A DNA stretch of 64,000 bases from assembly GCF_008806345.1 (NCBI RefSeq), contig NZ_VZZJ01000004.1, forward strand, positions 248,001-312,000, given 5' to 3'. Shown here piece by piece: positions 29,983 through 40,517 of the stretch. The notes under the pieces were generated by a model that was given only the letters and a program-made list of their open reading frames with translations, was not told where the DNA came from and did not search any database. A program made the position numbers and the translations under genes. Numbering within the stretch: position 1 is the stretch's first letter; the number at the start of each line of letters is the position of its first letter. This stretch comes from Methylobacterium planeticum. GTDB taxonomy: Bacteria > Pseudomonadota > Alphaproteobacteria > Rhizobiales > Beijerinckiaceae.

Positions 29983-31275
29983 TCAGGCGGAGCCGGCGGG
30001 TTCTTCGTTGGCGGCGTCGAGCGCGAGGGCCAGGAGGGTCTTCCGGGCGTCGGCATCCATCGGGCAGCCGAGCGCCAGCCAGCCCGCGCGTGCGGCCGCC
30101 AGGGCCCGGCCGATCCGGGGGCCGGGGCTCACGCCCCGCGCGACGAGATCCGCGCCCGCCAGGGGAAAGACCGGCGCCACGGCGTCGGGACGGAGCAGAT
30201 TCTCGAGCATCGCGCCGGCCTCGGGGGTCAGGTGCGGGCGCGGCTCCCCCGCGAGGATCGCGATCGTGGCGGCGAGGATCGGGGCGCCGTGCTCGGCCGC
30301 GAGGCCGCGCAGGGCCTGCGCGCCGATCGTCGCGGGATCGCGGAGCGCCGCCACCGCGCGGGCATGCGCCAGGAGGCGCGCATGCTCCGGGTTCGAGAGC
30401 CGCAGGGCGTCGCGCAGCCGGTCGGCATCGGCGGCGCTGGCGACGCTGAGGGCCGCGAGCCGCTCGATCGCGGTGGCCTCCGCGGCGATGCCGCGCCCGA
30501 GGCGGCCGAGATCGCCGATCCCCCCGGTGAGGCGCGGCAGCAGGCCGGTCCGGCTCAGGATCCCGGCCGCCGCGAGGGCGCCGGGCGCCATCAGCAGCTT
30601 CAGGACCTCGCCCCTCACCCGCTCCCGCGAGAGCCCGTCGAGGGCGTCGCGCGCCGCGATGCAGGCGGCGAGGCCCGCCCGGTCCGGCTCGCCCGACCCG
30701 TAGCGGGCGTGGAAGCGGAAGAAGCGCAGGATCCGCAGGGCATCCTCGCGGATCCGCGTCGCCGGCTCGCCGATGAAGCGCACGCGCCGCGCCGCGAGGT
30801 CTGCGAGCCCCCCTGTCGTGTCGTGGAGACGTCCGTCCGCGCCGGCCGAGAGGGCGTTGATGGTGAAGTCGCGCCGTTCCGCGTCCCGCGCGAAGTCGCG
30901 GCCGAAGCGCACCACCGCGTGCCGCCCGTCCGTCTCGATATCCTCCCGCAGGGTCGTCACCTCGAAGGTCTCGCCCGCGACCAGGACCGTGACGGTGCCG
31001 TGCGCGATCCCCGTGGGGATCGCCCGCAGGCCAGCATCCGTCGCCCGGTCCCGGGTCGCCTGCGGCGGCAGGGTCGTGGCGAGGTCGATGTCGGAGACCG
31101 CCCGGCCGAGGAGGACATCGCGCACGCAGCCGCCGACGAGGCGCGTCTCCTCGCCCGGCACGTCGAGGGCGGCGAGGATCGTGACGACCTCCGGCCGGCG
31201 GCGCAGCCGCGCCAGCCCGTCCCGGTCGAGGCCGGCCGCCCCGGGCGCATCCGGTTCGGGCGCCGGCCCCGTCAC
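29983..31275 (-). CDS. cca: tRNA nucleotidyltransferase / poly(A) polymerase family
   Basis: 430 aa, GTG start at 31275. Class II nucleotidyltransferase with VGGCVRDVLLGRAVSDIDLAT (about residues 41-61), containing the GG and DxD motifs. RRDFTINALSAGADGRLHDTTGG and the RRVRFIGEPATRIREDALRILRFFRF signature follow. It adds or repairs the CCA end of tRNA. Alphaproteobacteria often carry this single PcnB-like form with CCA activity. The C-terminal 200 residues are helical. The start overlaps the stop of the DUF6111-like gene by 4 nt, so it lies in an operon with the upstream Nudix and DUF1285 genes. Confidence 0.9.
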   Translation of the reverse strand: MTGPAPEPDAPGAAGLDRDGLARLRRRPEVVTILAALDVPGEETRLVGGCVRDVLLGRAVSDIDLATTLPPQATRDRATDAGLRAIPTGIAHGTVTVLVAGETFEVTTLREDIETDGRHAVVRFGRDFARDAERRDFTINALSAGADGRLHDTTGGLADLAARRVRFIGEPATRIREDALRILRFFRFHARYGSGEPDRAGLAACIAARDALDGLSRERVRGEVLKLLMAPGALAAAGILSRTGLLPRLTGGIGDLGRLGRGIAAEATAIERLAALSVASAADADRLRDALRLSNPEHARLLAHARAVAALRDPATIGAQALRGLAAEHGAPILAATIAILAGEPRPHLTPEAGAMLENLLRPDAVAPVFPLAGADLVARGVSPGPRIGRALAAARAGWLALGCPMDADARKTLLALALDAANEEPAGSA

Positions 31276-31529
31276 CGGAACTGGCCCGGCACGAGGCGAC
31301 CGTTCTCCATATGCGCCGGCACGTAGCCGTCGGCGTGGCGCTCGGAGAACAGGCCGGTGAGCACCAGGGAGGCGATCACGACGCCGAGCCCCGCCAGGAC
31401 GAGGCGGAACAGCTGCGCGTCCCAGTGGGCCCGCTGCAGCGGGTTGCGGCCGACGAGCAGGAGATAGCCGAAGAACAGCAGGAACGGCACGAGGAAGAGG
31501 GCGAACTCCTCCAGAACACGACGCAGCAT
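31272..31529 (-). CDS. DUF6111-like small membrane protein
   Basis: 85 aa from ATG 31529 (MLRRVLEEFALFLVPF); an earlier in-frame start adds 14 residues overlapping little else. Two membrane helices: about 8-26 (EFALFLVPFLLFFGYLLLV) and 44-62 (RLVLAGLGVVIASLVLTGL). A short conserved-looking tail follows (GYVPAHMENGRLVPGQF). This is the form of a small protein always found beside Nudix and cca genes in Rhizobiales; I equate it with DUF6111 from memory. Function unknown. It is translationally coupled to cca. Confidence 0.75.
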   Translation of the reverse strand: MLRRVLEEFALFLVPFLLFFGYLLLVGRNPLQRAHWDAQLFRLVLAGLGVVIASLVLTGLFSERHADGYVPAHMENGRLVPGQFR

Positions 31530-31567
31530 GAGACCCGATTCATCCGTCAGGGCAGTGGATCCGCCGC

Positions 31568-32254
31568 TCACTCAGATAAGCGTTCAGAGAGATTGTGCAG
31601 GATGCCCGCGGTGACGCCCCAGATCAGCTTCTCGCCGAAGGGCACGGCGTAGAAGTAGCGGATCCGCCCCTGCCAGGGGCGGGACTTCAGCGCGTAGCGC
31701 GCCGGGTCCATCAGGAAGGCGAGCGGCACCTCGAAGATCTCCGCGACCTCATCGGGGTTCGGCGCGAGGGCGGGCGCGCCCTCGACGAGCCCGATCACCG
31801 GCGTCACCAGGAAGCCGGTGGCGGACAGGTAGGGGTCGAGATAGCCGAGGAGGCGGACGGCCGAGGGCCGCAGACCGATCTCCTCCTCGGCCTCGCGCAG
31901 GGCCGCGGCAAGGGGCGAGGGATCGGCCGGGTCGATCTTGCCGCCCGGGAAGGCGATCTGGCCCGAATGGTCGCGCAGGTGCAGGGCGCGCTTCGTCAGG
32001 AGCACGGACAGGCCGTCCCCACGCGCGACGATCGGCACCAGCACCGCCGCCTGCCGGTGCGGTCCGGGCGGGGCGACGGCGCTCCCGTCCGGGTCGAGGC
32101 TGTGGTCGCCGCCGGGATTCGAGAGCGGGTCGCCGGGTCCGGGCGGGTCGGCGGCGAGGCGCTCGGCCGCGCGCGCCAGGAAGGCCGCCGGGAAGGCGGC
32201 GGCCTCGGCCGGCGCGCCCGCAGGCGTCGGCCTCACGGCTTGCGCCGCGCTCAC
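31568..32254 (-). CDS. Nudix hydrolase, CoA pyrophosphatase type
   Basis: 228 aa, GTG start at 32254 overlapping the DUF1285 stop by 4 nt. The Nudix box GGKIDPADPSPLAAALREAE, continuing EEIGL (about residues 114-138), has the required Glu cluster. The preceding LLTKRALHLRDHSGQIAFPG is the UPF0035 signature of CoA pyrophosphatases (NudL/YeaB). It would split CoA or acyl-CoA into phosphopantetheine and 3',5'-ADP. The first ~50 residues are a Pro/Ala-rich extension. It belongs to the minus-strand cluster with cca. Confidence 0.88.
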   Translation of the reverse strand: MSAAQAVRPTPAGAPAEAAAFPAAFLARAAERLAADPPGPGDPLSNPGGDHSLDPDGSAVAPPGPHRQAAVLVPIVARGDGLSVLLTKRALHLRDHSGQIAFPGGKIDPADPSPLAAALREAEEEIGLRPSAVRLLGYLDPYLSATGFLVTPVIGLVEGAPALAPNPDEVAEIFEVPLAFLMDPARYALKSRPWQGRIRYFYAVPFGEKLIWGVTAGILHNLSERLSE

Positions 32255-32835
32255 GCGGGCTCCGCCGGCGCGATGCGATGGAAGGTCCCGGCCGCCGCGA
32301 GGCCGAACCAGCGCGCCCCGTCGACCTCGCGCTCCTCGCCGAGTTCGACGAGATCGTAGGCGAGCGCCCGCGTCAGCAGCGCCCAGAGGCCCCGGCGCAC
32401 GTGGATGTAGGGCCGGAAGCCCCCCTCGGAATCCTCCTCGAAGCGCAGCGCGTGCTCCGCGTCGAGGGGCACGAGGTCGTCGACATTGGTCCGGAAGGCG
32501 ATGCGGCGGGCCTCCCCTGCGCCCTCGACCGCCATCTCGACGGCCACGAAGGGCGCATCCTCGACGGTGATCCCGACGCTCTCGACCGGGGTGACGAGGA
32601 CGATGCGGCCGTCGGGCTCGCGGCGCAGGATCGTCGAGAACAGCCGCACCAGTGCCGGCCGGCGGATCGGCGAGCCGTTGTGGAACCAGGTACCGTCGGC
32701 GGCGATCCGCATGTCGATCTCGCCGCAATAGGGCGGGTTCCAGGCCTCGACGGGCGGCAGGCCGCGTTTCGGCCGATCGCCGAGCGCCGCGCTCAGGCGA
32801 TTCAGGGTGGGGTCGGGGGCGTCGGGTTCCGTCAT
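32251..32835 (-). CDS. DUF1285 family protein
   Basis: 194 aa from ATG 32835 (MTEPDAPDPTLNRL). Typical features of DUF1285 are PYCGEIDMRIAADGTWFHNGSPIRR (residues about 31-55, a beta-rich start), LVTPVESVGITVEDAPFVAVEM and the acidic RFEEDSEGGFRPYIHVRRGLWALL. It has no signal peptide. Its function is not established; it is regularly found next to a Nudix CoA pyrophosphatase and cca, and the 4-nt overlap here supports a shared role. Confidence 0.85.
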   Translation of the reverse strand: MTEPDAPDPTLNRLSAALGDRPKRGLPPVEAWNPPYCGEIDMRIAADGTWFHNGSPIRRPALVRLFSTILRREPDGRIVLVTPVESVGITVEDAPFVAVEMAVEGAGEARRIAFRTNVDDLVPLDAEHALRFEEDSEGGFRPYIHVRRGLWALLTRALAYDLVELGEEREVDGARWFGLAAAGTFHRIAPAEPA

Positions 32836-32893
32836 GGTCGCATCAGATAGCGCCGCCGGCCGGCTTGCAAACGCCCGGATGGGTGCGGCCGCC

Positions 32894-33355
32894 TCACGCG
32901 GCGGGCTTCCGCCGCAGGATCTTCCAGATGCCCGTGGCGGTCGCAACGAGGCGGTCCCCCGCCGTCACCTCGGCCCGCATGAAGACCAGCGACCCGGTCC
33001 GCTGGGTCACCCGCGGATGCGCCACGATCCAGTCACCGATCCGGCCCACGCCGATGAAGTGCATCTGCATCTCGATGGTGACGCAGTTCGCCCCCTCCGC
33101 CGCCGCCATGGCGGTGACGCCGAGGGCCCGGTCGGCGAAGGTCATCATCATCCCGCCCTGGACCACGCCGATCAGGTTCGCGTGCTTCGCTGCCGCCGCG
33201 AAGGCGTAGGCGCCGTCGCGCGGGCGCCGGTAGAGCGGCCCGACGAGGTCGACGAAGCCCCGGTCGGCGACGATCTCCCAGCCCGCGCCGGCGGGATCCT
33301 CGGGCGGCGTCGCGGGGTCGGAACCGGGAGCATCGGGCGTTTCGGCAGCGGGCAT
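32894..33355 (-). CDS. PaaI-type hotdog thioesterase
   Basis: 153 aa. The single hotdog domain shows LIGVVQGGMMMTFADRALGVTAM (about residues 61-83), with the Gly-Gly and Asp positions of the PaaI/YigI acyl-CoA thioesterase group. CVTIEMQMHFIGVGRIGDWI and TGIWKILRRK follow. The N-terminal 25 residues are Pro/Asp-rich. The substrate is unknown. It is 58 bp upstream of the DUF1285 gene, same strand, so it may head the minus cluster. Confidence 0.85.
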   Translation of the reverse strand: MPAAETPDAPGSDPATPPEDPAGAGWEIVADRGFVDLVGPLYRRPRDGAYAFAAAAKHANLIGVVQGGMMMTFADRALGVTAMAAAEGANCVTIEMQMHFIGVGRIGDWIVAHPRVTQRTGSLVFMRAEVTAGDRLVATATGIWKILRRKPAA

Positions 33356-33572
33356 AGGCCCTCGTTAAGGAGGCGCCGGGCCTCGATCAACGCCGGCGGC
33401 GGCGATCATCCGTGAGCGGCTGCCGCGGGCGGGACGGGCCTGCGGCGACACTGACCTTGCCAGCCCGCCTCAAAGGACGCCACACTCCGCCCCCTGCCGC
33501 CGCTCCGGCGCCCGGCCGGAACGGGCCTCGAGCGCGGCCCATCCTGACCGCGAGACACGGGATACGACACGC

Positions 33573-34577
<1,005 letters not shown>

Positions 34578-34580
34578 CGG

Positions 34581-35495
34581 ATGGTCGCCGCGCGGATCTC
34601 CGCACCCACCGAGCGCGCCCCCGGGCGGCGCGACACCGAGAGCGCCCTGTCGCTTGCCGAGCGGATGCCGCGCCTCGTCCTCGAGGCGCGCCGCGTCTCC
34701 ACGACCCTGGCGCACGGCCTGCACGGCCGCCGTCGGGCCGGGCCCGGCGAGAGCTTCTGGCAGTTCCGGCCCTTCGTCACCGGCGAGGCCGCCGCCCGCA
34801 TCGACTGGCGCCGCTCCGCCCGGGACGACCGGCTCTACGTGCGGGAACGCGAATGGGAGGCCGCCCACAACATCTGGTTCTGGATCGACCGGTCGGCCTC
34901 GATGGGCTTCGCCTCCGACCTCGCGCAGGCCCCGAAGGTCGAGCGCGCCCTCGTCCTCGGGCTGGCGCTGGCCGACACGCTGGTCGAGGGCGGCGAGCGC
35001 ACCGGGCTCCTCGGGCTGACCCGCCCGACGGCCTCGCGCCGGATCGTCGAGACGATGGCGCAGGCCCTGATCGGCGACGCGGCCGGCCTCGAATCCGACC
35101 TGCCGCCCCGCGCGGCGCCCGGCCGCTTCGACGAGGCGATCCTGATCAGCGATTTCCTGACGCCGCTGGCGGCAGTGGAGGGTGCCGTGCGCAACCTCGC
35201 CGGCCAGGGCACGCGGGGCCATCTCGCGGTGATCGTCGACCCGGTGGAGGAGACCTTTCCGTTCGCCGGACAGGCCGTGCTGCACGACCTCGAATCGCGC
35301 CTCAGCCTCGATGTCGGCGACGCCGCCGCCTGGGGCGAGGCCTATCGCACCCGGATCGCCGCCCACCGGGCCGGCCTCGCCGAGATCACCCGCGGCCGGG
35401 GCTGGACCCTGACCGTGCACCGCACCGACCGGCCCGCGAGCGAGGCGGCGCTGCGCCTCCTCACCCTCGTCTCCGCCGCCCGCGGCACCGGCTGA
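34581..35495 (+). CDS. DUF58 domain protein (VWA-like partner of MoxR)
   Basis: 304 aa. DUF58 signature region: GRRRAGPGESFWQFRPFVTGEAAARIDWRRSARDDRLYVRERE (about residues 49-91). A degenerate von Willebrand A fold follows, beginning WFWIDRSASMGFASD near 100 (D-x-S-x-S MIDAS-like). No membrane helix. In this family the protein is the probable client of the MoxR ATPase. It starts 3 bp after the moxR stop and is followed by the 947-aa protein 9 bp on. Confidence 0.92.
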   Translation: MVAARISAPTERAPGRRDTESALSLAERMPRLVLEARRVSTTLAHGLHGRRRAGPGESFWQFRPFVTGEAAARIDWRRSARDDRLYVREREWEAAHNIWFWIDRSASMGFASDLAQAPKVERALVLGLALADTLVEGGERTGLLGLTRPTASRRIVETMAQALIGDAAGLESDLPPRAAPGRFDEAILISDFLTPLAAVEGAVRNLAGQGTRGHLAVIVDPVEETFPFAGQAVLHDLESRLSLDVGDAAAWGEAYRTRIAAHRAGLAEITRGRGWTLTVHRTDRPASEAALRLLTLVSAARGTG

Positions 35496-35504
35496 GGAGC
35501 GAAC

Positions 35505-38348
35505 GTGCTCGGACCGCTGACCTTCGCCGCCCCCTTCGCGCTCGCCGCCCTCATCGCGCTGCCGGCCCTGTGGTTCCTTCTGCGGGTGACCCCGCCGCGC
35601 CCGCGCCGGATCGACTTCCCGCCGTTGAAGCTCGTGGCGGACCTGCTGCCGCAGCGCGAGACCCCGGCGCGCACGCCGCCCTGGCTCCTGATCCTGCGCA
35701 TGCTCGCCGCCGCCGCCCTGATCCTGGCGGTGTCGGGCCCGGTCTGGAACCCCGCCGGGATCGGCGCCTCGGGGGGACGCACGCCGCTCCTCGTGATGAT
35801 CGACAACGGCTTCGCGGCGGCCCACGACTGGCGCGAGCGCATACGGGTCGCGGTGGACGCGGTCGAGGGCGCGGCCCGCGACGGCCGCCCGGTGGCGATC
35901 CTGCCGACCGCCGAGCCCGCCGCCGCCTTCGATGCCAAGAGCCCGGCCGCGGCCCTGGAACGCCTGCGCGCCGTCGCGCCGCGCCCCCATCTCGGGGACC
36001 GCGACGTGCACCTGCCGGGCATCGGTAGCTTCCTCGAGCGCAATCCCGGCGCAGCGCTGGTCTGGATCAGCGACGGGGTCGCCGGCACGGGGGAGGGCGG
36101 GTTCACCCGGGACCTCGAGGCGCTGGTGACGAAGCAGGGCGCGGCGCTCACGATCCTGAAGGCGGACCAGCCCCCCGCCCTCGCGATCACGGGGGCGGAA
36201 TCGGGCGGGCGCCTCACCGCCCACGTCCTGCGCGCCGGCCCGAACGGCCGCGATGCCGGCCTCGTGCGGGCCCTCGACCAGAAGGGATTGCCGCTGGCCG
36301 AGCATGACTTCCGCTTCGCGAACGGCGCCACCGATGTCGAGATCGGCTTCGATCTGCCGGTGGAGCTCCGCAACAGCATCGCGCGCCTGGAGATCGCCAA
36401 CGAGCGCTCGGCCGGGGCCGTGACCCTGATGGACGAGCGCGGCAAGCGACGCCGCGTCGGCCTCGTCTTCGGCGGCACCAGCGACCAGGCCCAGCCGCTC
36501 CTGGCGCCGACCTACTACCTCGCCAAGGCGCTCACGCCCTTCGCCGACGTGCAGGAGCCGCGCGGGGCCAAGGGCACGGCGGAATCGATCGCGCAGCTCC
36601 TCGACAACCAGGTCTCGGTGCTGGTCCTCGCCGATGTCGGGGCCCTCGACGAGCAGACCCTCGCGCGGGTGACGAAGTTCATCGATGCGGGCGGGCTGCT
36701 CCTGCGCTTCGCCGGCGCGCGCCTCGCCGCCGGCAACGACCCGCTGGTGCCGGTGCGCCTGCGGCGGGGCGGACGCACGCTCGGCGGCACCCTGTCCTGG
36801 GACAGCCCCAAGACCCTGGCGGCCTTCGCCCCCGAGAGCCCGTTCGCGGGCCTGACGCCGCCGGCCGATATCGGCGTGCGCCGCCAGATCCTGGCCGAGC
36901 CCGACGGCGACCTGCCGAGCCGCACCTGGGCCTCGCTGCAGGACGGCACCCCGATCGTCACCGCCGAGAAGCGCGGGCAGGGGCTCGTGGTGCTGTTCCA
37001 CGTCACCGCCGACACCACCTGGTCGAACCTGCCGCTCTCGGGGCTCTTCATCGACATGCTGCGCCGGGTCGTCGGCCTCGCGGGGAACGCCGCGGCGCCG
37101 GCGGGAGAGGGCGGTCCGCGGCCCGCCGCCGCGATCCTCGCCCCGCGCCTCACCCTCGACGGGTTCGGGGCGCTGGGCAGCCCGCCGGCGGGGGCCACCG
37201 CGGTCTCGGCCGATTACGGCGACCGGGCGACGCACGACCACCCGCCGGGCTTCTACGGGCCGGCGGATGGCGGCATCGCCGTCAACGCGCTGAAGCCCGA
37301 CGACCGCCTCGGCGGCCTCGACCTCGCGAGCCTCGCGGGCGCTCGGGTCGGGTCCCTGGCCGGTGCCGAGACCCTTGACCTGCGCGCCTTCCTCTTCACC
37401 CTGGCCCTGATGCTCCTCATCCTCGACACGCTGGCCGGCCTCTGGCTCGGCGGCTTCCTCAGCCGGTCCACCGGCGGCCTGTTCGGGCGGCTCGGCAGCC
37501 GCGCGGCGGGTATCGCCCTCGCCCTGGCCACCCTGCTGGCCACCCTGGCGGCCGTGCTCGGCCCCGGCGCGGCGCGGGCGCAGGAACCGCCGGCCAATCG
37601 CTCGAACGGCTTCGAATCGGCCCTCGTGACCCGGCTCGCCTACGTCATCACCGGGGACGCCGCGATCGACGAGGCGAGCCGGGCCGGGCTCACCGGCCTG
37701 ACCCAGATGCTCGCCACCCGCACCGCCCTCGAGCCCGGCGAGCCGGCCGGCCTCGACCCCACCAAGGACGAGCTCGCCTTCTACCCGCTGATCTACTGGC
37801 CGATCGCGCCGGGCCGGCCGCAGCCGGGCGAGGCCGCGATCCGGCGCATCGACGCCTTCATGCGCAACGGCGGCACCGTCCTGTTCGACACGCGCGACGG
37901 GCTCACGGCCCGCCCCGGCGCGGCCCCGACGCCGGAGTCCGCGTACCTGCGCAAGATGCTGAGCACCCTCGAGGTGCCCGAGCTGGAGCCGGTGCCGATC
38001 GATCACGTGCTGACGAAGGCCTTCTACCTCGTCGACACCTTCCCGGGCCGCTACGCCACCGGGCAGACCTGGGTCGAGGCCCTGCCGCCCGCGGCCGAGG
38101 GCGCGGAGCGGCGCCCGGCGCGGGCGGGCGACGGCGTCAGCCCGATCGTCATCACGGGCAACGACCTCGCCGCCGCCTGGGCGGTCGGGCGTCGGGGCGA
38201 GGCGCTCTACCCGGTGGTCGGCGGCGACCAGCGCCAGCGCGAGATGGCCTTCCGGGGCGGCATCAACATCGTGATGTACACCCTGACCGGCAACTACAAG
38301 GCGGATCAGGTCCACGTGCCCGCCCTGCTCGAGCGGCTCGGCCAATGA
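35505..38348 (+). CDS. BatA/DUF4159 membrane protein
   Basis: 947 aa, GTG start with a strong GAGGAGCG site. N-terminal BatA-type region: two helices at about 7-25 and 60-80 around PRRIDFPPLKLV. A VWA-like or Rossmann-like domain (LLVMIDNGFAAAHDW) and a large beta-rich middle with a glutamine-amidotransferase-like fold follow. Two more helices near 625-690 come next, and finally a C-terminal DUF4159 domain (DELAFYPLIYWPIAPG, RRIDAFMRNGGTVLFDTRDG). Such proteins are encoded after MoxR-DUF58 in Rhizobiales. The role is unknown, perhaps envelope stress or cofactor insertion. Confidence 0.9.
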   Translation: MLGPLTFAAPFALAALIALPALWFLLRVTPPRPRRIDFPPLKLVADLLPQRETPARTPPWLLILRMLAAAALILAVSGPVWNPAGIGASGGRTPLLVMIDNGFAAAHDWRERIRVAVDAVEGAARDGRPVAILPTAEPAAAFDAKSPAAALERLRAVAPRPHLGDRDVHLPGIGSFLERNPGAALVWISDGVAGTGEGGFTRDLEALVTKQGAALTILKADQPPALAITGAESGGRLTAHVLRAGPNGRDAGLVRALDQKGLPLAEHDFRFANGATDVEIGFDLPVELRNSIARLEIANERSAGAVTLMDERGKRRRVGLVFGGTSDQAQPLLAPTYYLAKALTPFADVQEPRGAKGTAESIAQLLDNQVSVLVLADVGALDEQTLARVTKFIDAGGLLLRFAGARLAAGNDPLVPVRLRRGGRTLGGTLSWDSPKTLAAFAPESPFAGLTPPADIGVRRQILAEPDGDLPSRTWASLQDGTPIVTAEKRGQGLVVLFHVTADTTWSNLPLSGLFIDMLRRVVGLAGNAAAPAGEGGPRPAAAILAPRLTLDGFGALGSPPAGATAVSADYGDRATHDHPPGFYGPADGGIAVNALKPDDRLGGLDLASLAGARVGSLAGAETLDLRAFLFTLALMLLILDTLAGLWLGGFLSRSTGGLFGRLGSRAAGIALALATLLATLAAVLGPGAARAQEPPANRSNGFESALVTRLAYVITGDAAIDEASRAGLTGLTQMLATRTALEPGEPAGLDPTKDELAFYPLIYWPIAPGRPQPGEAAIRRIDAFMRNGGTVLFDTRDGLTARPGAAPTPESAYLRKMLSTLEVPELEPVPIDHVLTKAFYLVDTFPGRYATGQTWVEALPPAAEGAERRPARAGDGVSPIVITGNDLAAAWAVGRRGEALYPVVGGDQRQREMAFRGGINIVMYTLTGNYKADQVHVPALLERLGQ

Positions 38349-38379
38349 CGGGCCGCGGACAGAGCGAGGCCGAGCGCCC

Positions 38380-40461
38380 ATGCTGAGCCTCAGCTTCACC
38401 CCGCTGGTGCCCTGGCCGGTTATCGCGGCCTTCGGCGTCCTCGTGGGGCTGTTCTGCGTCCTCGCCTTCGTGGCGCGGGGGCGCACCGCGATCCTGCGCG
38501 CCCTCGTCCTGGCGCTGGTGCTCGCGGCCATCGCCAACCCCTCGCTGGTGCGCGAGGACCGCGAGCCCGTGAGGGACATCGCCGCCGTGGTGGTGGACCG
38601 GTCCGGCTCGCAGGCGCTGGGCGACCGCCCGGCCATGACCGATCAGGTGCGGGCGGAGCTGCAGCGCCGCTTCGGCGCGCTGACCAACATCGAGCCGCGC
38701 TTCATCGACGTGCCGGATTCCCGCGACGGGGACGACGGCACCAAGCTGTTCACGGCCCTCTCGCAGGCCCTGGCCGACGTCCCGCCGGAGCGGCTCGCGG
38801 GCGTCGTGATGCTGACGGACGGCGTCGTGCACGACATCCCGCCCGCGCTGGCGGCCCTCGGCATCAAGGCGCCGCTCCACGTCCTCGTCACCGGCCATGC
38901 CGACGAGCGCGACCGGCAGATCAAGCTCCTCGAGGCCCCCCGCTTCGGCATCGTCGGCCGCGACCTGACGATCCGCGCCGAGGTGATGGAGCGCGGCGGC
39001 ACCGGCAACGCGGTCGTCACCGTGCGCCGCGACGGCGAGCAGATCGGACGGCGCAGCTTCCCCACCGGCCAGCCCTTCAGCCTCACCACCAAGATCGAGC
39101 ATGGCGGCCCGAACGTCGTCGAGATCGAGGTCGAGCCGCTGCCCGGCGAGCTGACCACCATCAACAACCGCGCCGTGCTGCCCATCGAGGGAATCCGCGA
39201 GAAGCTCCGGGTGCTCCTCGTCTCGGGCGAGCCGCACCAGGGCGAGCGCACCTGGCGCAACCTCCTGAAATCCGACGCCAACGTCGACCTCGTGCACTTC
39301 ACCATCCTGCGCCCGCCCGAGAAACAGGACGGCACGCCGATCTCCGAACTCTCCCTGATCGCTTTCCCGACGCGCGAGCTGTTCGTCCAGAAGATCAAGG
39401 ATTTCGACCTCATCATCTTCGACCGCTACGCCAACCAGAGCGTGCTGCCCTCGGCCTATTTCGACAACATCGTCCGCTACGTTCAGGATGGCGGCGCGCT
39501 CCTGATCGCGGCGGGGCCGGAATTCGCCTCCTCGTCGAGCCTCGCGCGCACGCGCCTCTCCACGATCCTGCCCGGCGATCCGAACGGGCGCGTGGTGGAG
39601 CGGCCCTACAAGGCGGCGCTCACGGGCACCGGGACGCGCCATCCCGTCACCCGCGCCCTGCCGGGCTCCGAGGCCCAGCCCCCGGCCTGGGGCGACTGGC
39701 TGCGCATCGTCTCGGCCCAGACCCGGCCCGGCATCCAGCCGATCCTGTCCGGCGCCGACAACCTGCCGCTGCTGGCGCTCTCGCGCGAGCAGAAGGGCCG
39801 GGTCGCCCTGCTCCTGTCCGACCACACCTGGCTCTGGGCCCGCGGCTACCAGGAGGGCGGCCCCTATCTCGACCTGCTGCGCCGCCTGGCGCACTGGCTG
39901 ATGAAGGAGCCGGCGCTGGAGGAGGAGGCGCTCCGCGCCCAGATGACGGGCCACGGCCGCGAGGTCCGGGTCGAGCGCCAGACCATGGCGGAGACCGCCG
40001 AGCCCGTGACCGTGACGGAGCCCACCGGCGGCACCCGGACCCTGACCCTCAGTCAGGCGGCGCCGGGGCAGTTCTCGGCCACCTTCGAGGCGAGCGAGCT
40101 CGGTCTCCACACCCTGCGTTCGGGGAGCCTCGTGGCCTTCGTCAGCGTCGGGCCGGCGAACCCGCGCGAGCTCTCGGACGTGTTCAGCGACGCCGAGCGC
40201 ATGAAGGCCCTGAGCGAGGCGAGCGGCGGCTCGATCCGCCGCGTCGCCGATGCGGGGGGCACGGTCGTGCCCCGCCTCCAGAGCGTGCGCAGCGGACGCC
40301 TCAGCGGCGCCGACTGGATCGGCTTCCGCCCGAGCGACAGCGCCAATATCCGCGGCGTCGAGGTCTACCCGCTCGCCCTCGGCCTCGCGGCGCTCGCGGC
40401 CCTCGCGGCCGCCGTGCTGGCGATGTGGCTGGTGGAGGGCCGCCGGGGCCGGGCGGCATAG
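38380..40461 (+). CDS. Large membrane protein of the MoxR module
   Basis: 693 aa. Two N-terminal helices (about 10-31 and 38-52), then a periplasmic region beginning IAAVVVDRSGSQALGDRP, a VWA-like start with MIDAS-type DRSGS. A beta-sandwich segment follows (to about 270). Then comes a class-I glutamine-amidotransferase-like domain (LRVLLVSGEPHQGERTWRN, DLIIFDRYANQSVLPSAYFDNIVRYVQDGGALLIAAGPEF). A helix near 640-660 ends the protein. No catalytic Cys is evident, so the amidotransferase fold is probably non-enzymatic. Last gene of the module, 31 bp after the previous one. Confidence 0.88.
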   Translation: MLSLSFTPLVPWPVIAAFGVLVGLFCVLAFVARGRTAILRALVLALVLAAIANPSLVREDREPVRDIAAVVVDRSGSQALGDRPAMTDQVRAELQRRFGALTNIEPRFIDVPDSRDGDDGTKLFTALSQALADVPPERLAGVVMLTDGVVHDIPPALAALGIKAPLHVLVTGHADERDRQIKLLEAPRFGIVGRDLTIRAEVMERGGTGNAVVTVRRDGEQIGRRSFPTGQPFSLTTKIEHGGPNVVEIEVEPLPGELTTINNRAVLPIEGIREKLRVLLVSGEPHQGERTWRNLLKSDANVDLVHFTILRPPEKQDGTPISELSLIAFPTRELFVQKIKDFDLIIFDRYANQSVLPSAYFDNIVRYVQDGGALLIAAGPEFASSSSLARTRLSTILPGDPNGRVVERPYKAALTGTGTRHPVTRALPGSEAQPPAWGDWLRIVSAQTRPGIQPILSGADNLPLLALSREQKGRVALLLSDHTWLWARGYQEGGPYLDLLRRLAHWLMKEPALEEEALRAQMTGHGREVRVERQTMAETAEPVTVTEPTGGTRTLTLSQAAPGQFSATFEASELGLHTLRSGSLVAFVSVGPANPRELSDVFSDAERMKALSEASGGSIRRVADAGGTVVPRLQSVRSGRLSGADWIGFRPSDSANIRGVEVYPLALGLAALAALAAAVLAMWLVEGRRGRAA

Positions 40462-40517
40462 ACGGATACCGCGCGGCGCGCGCGGATCCCGTGATGTGCG
40501 GTGCCGACCCGCCCGCC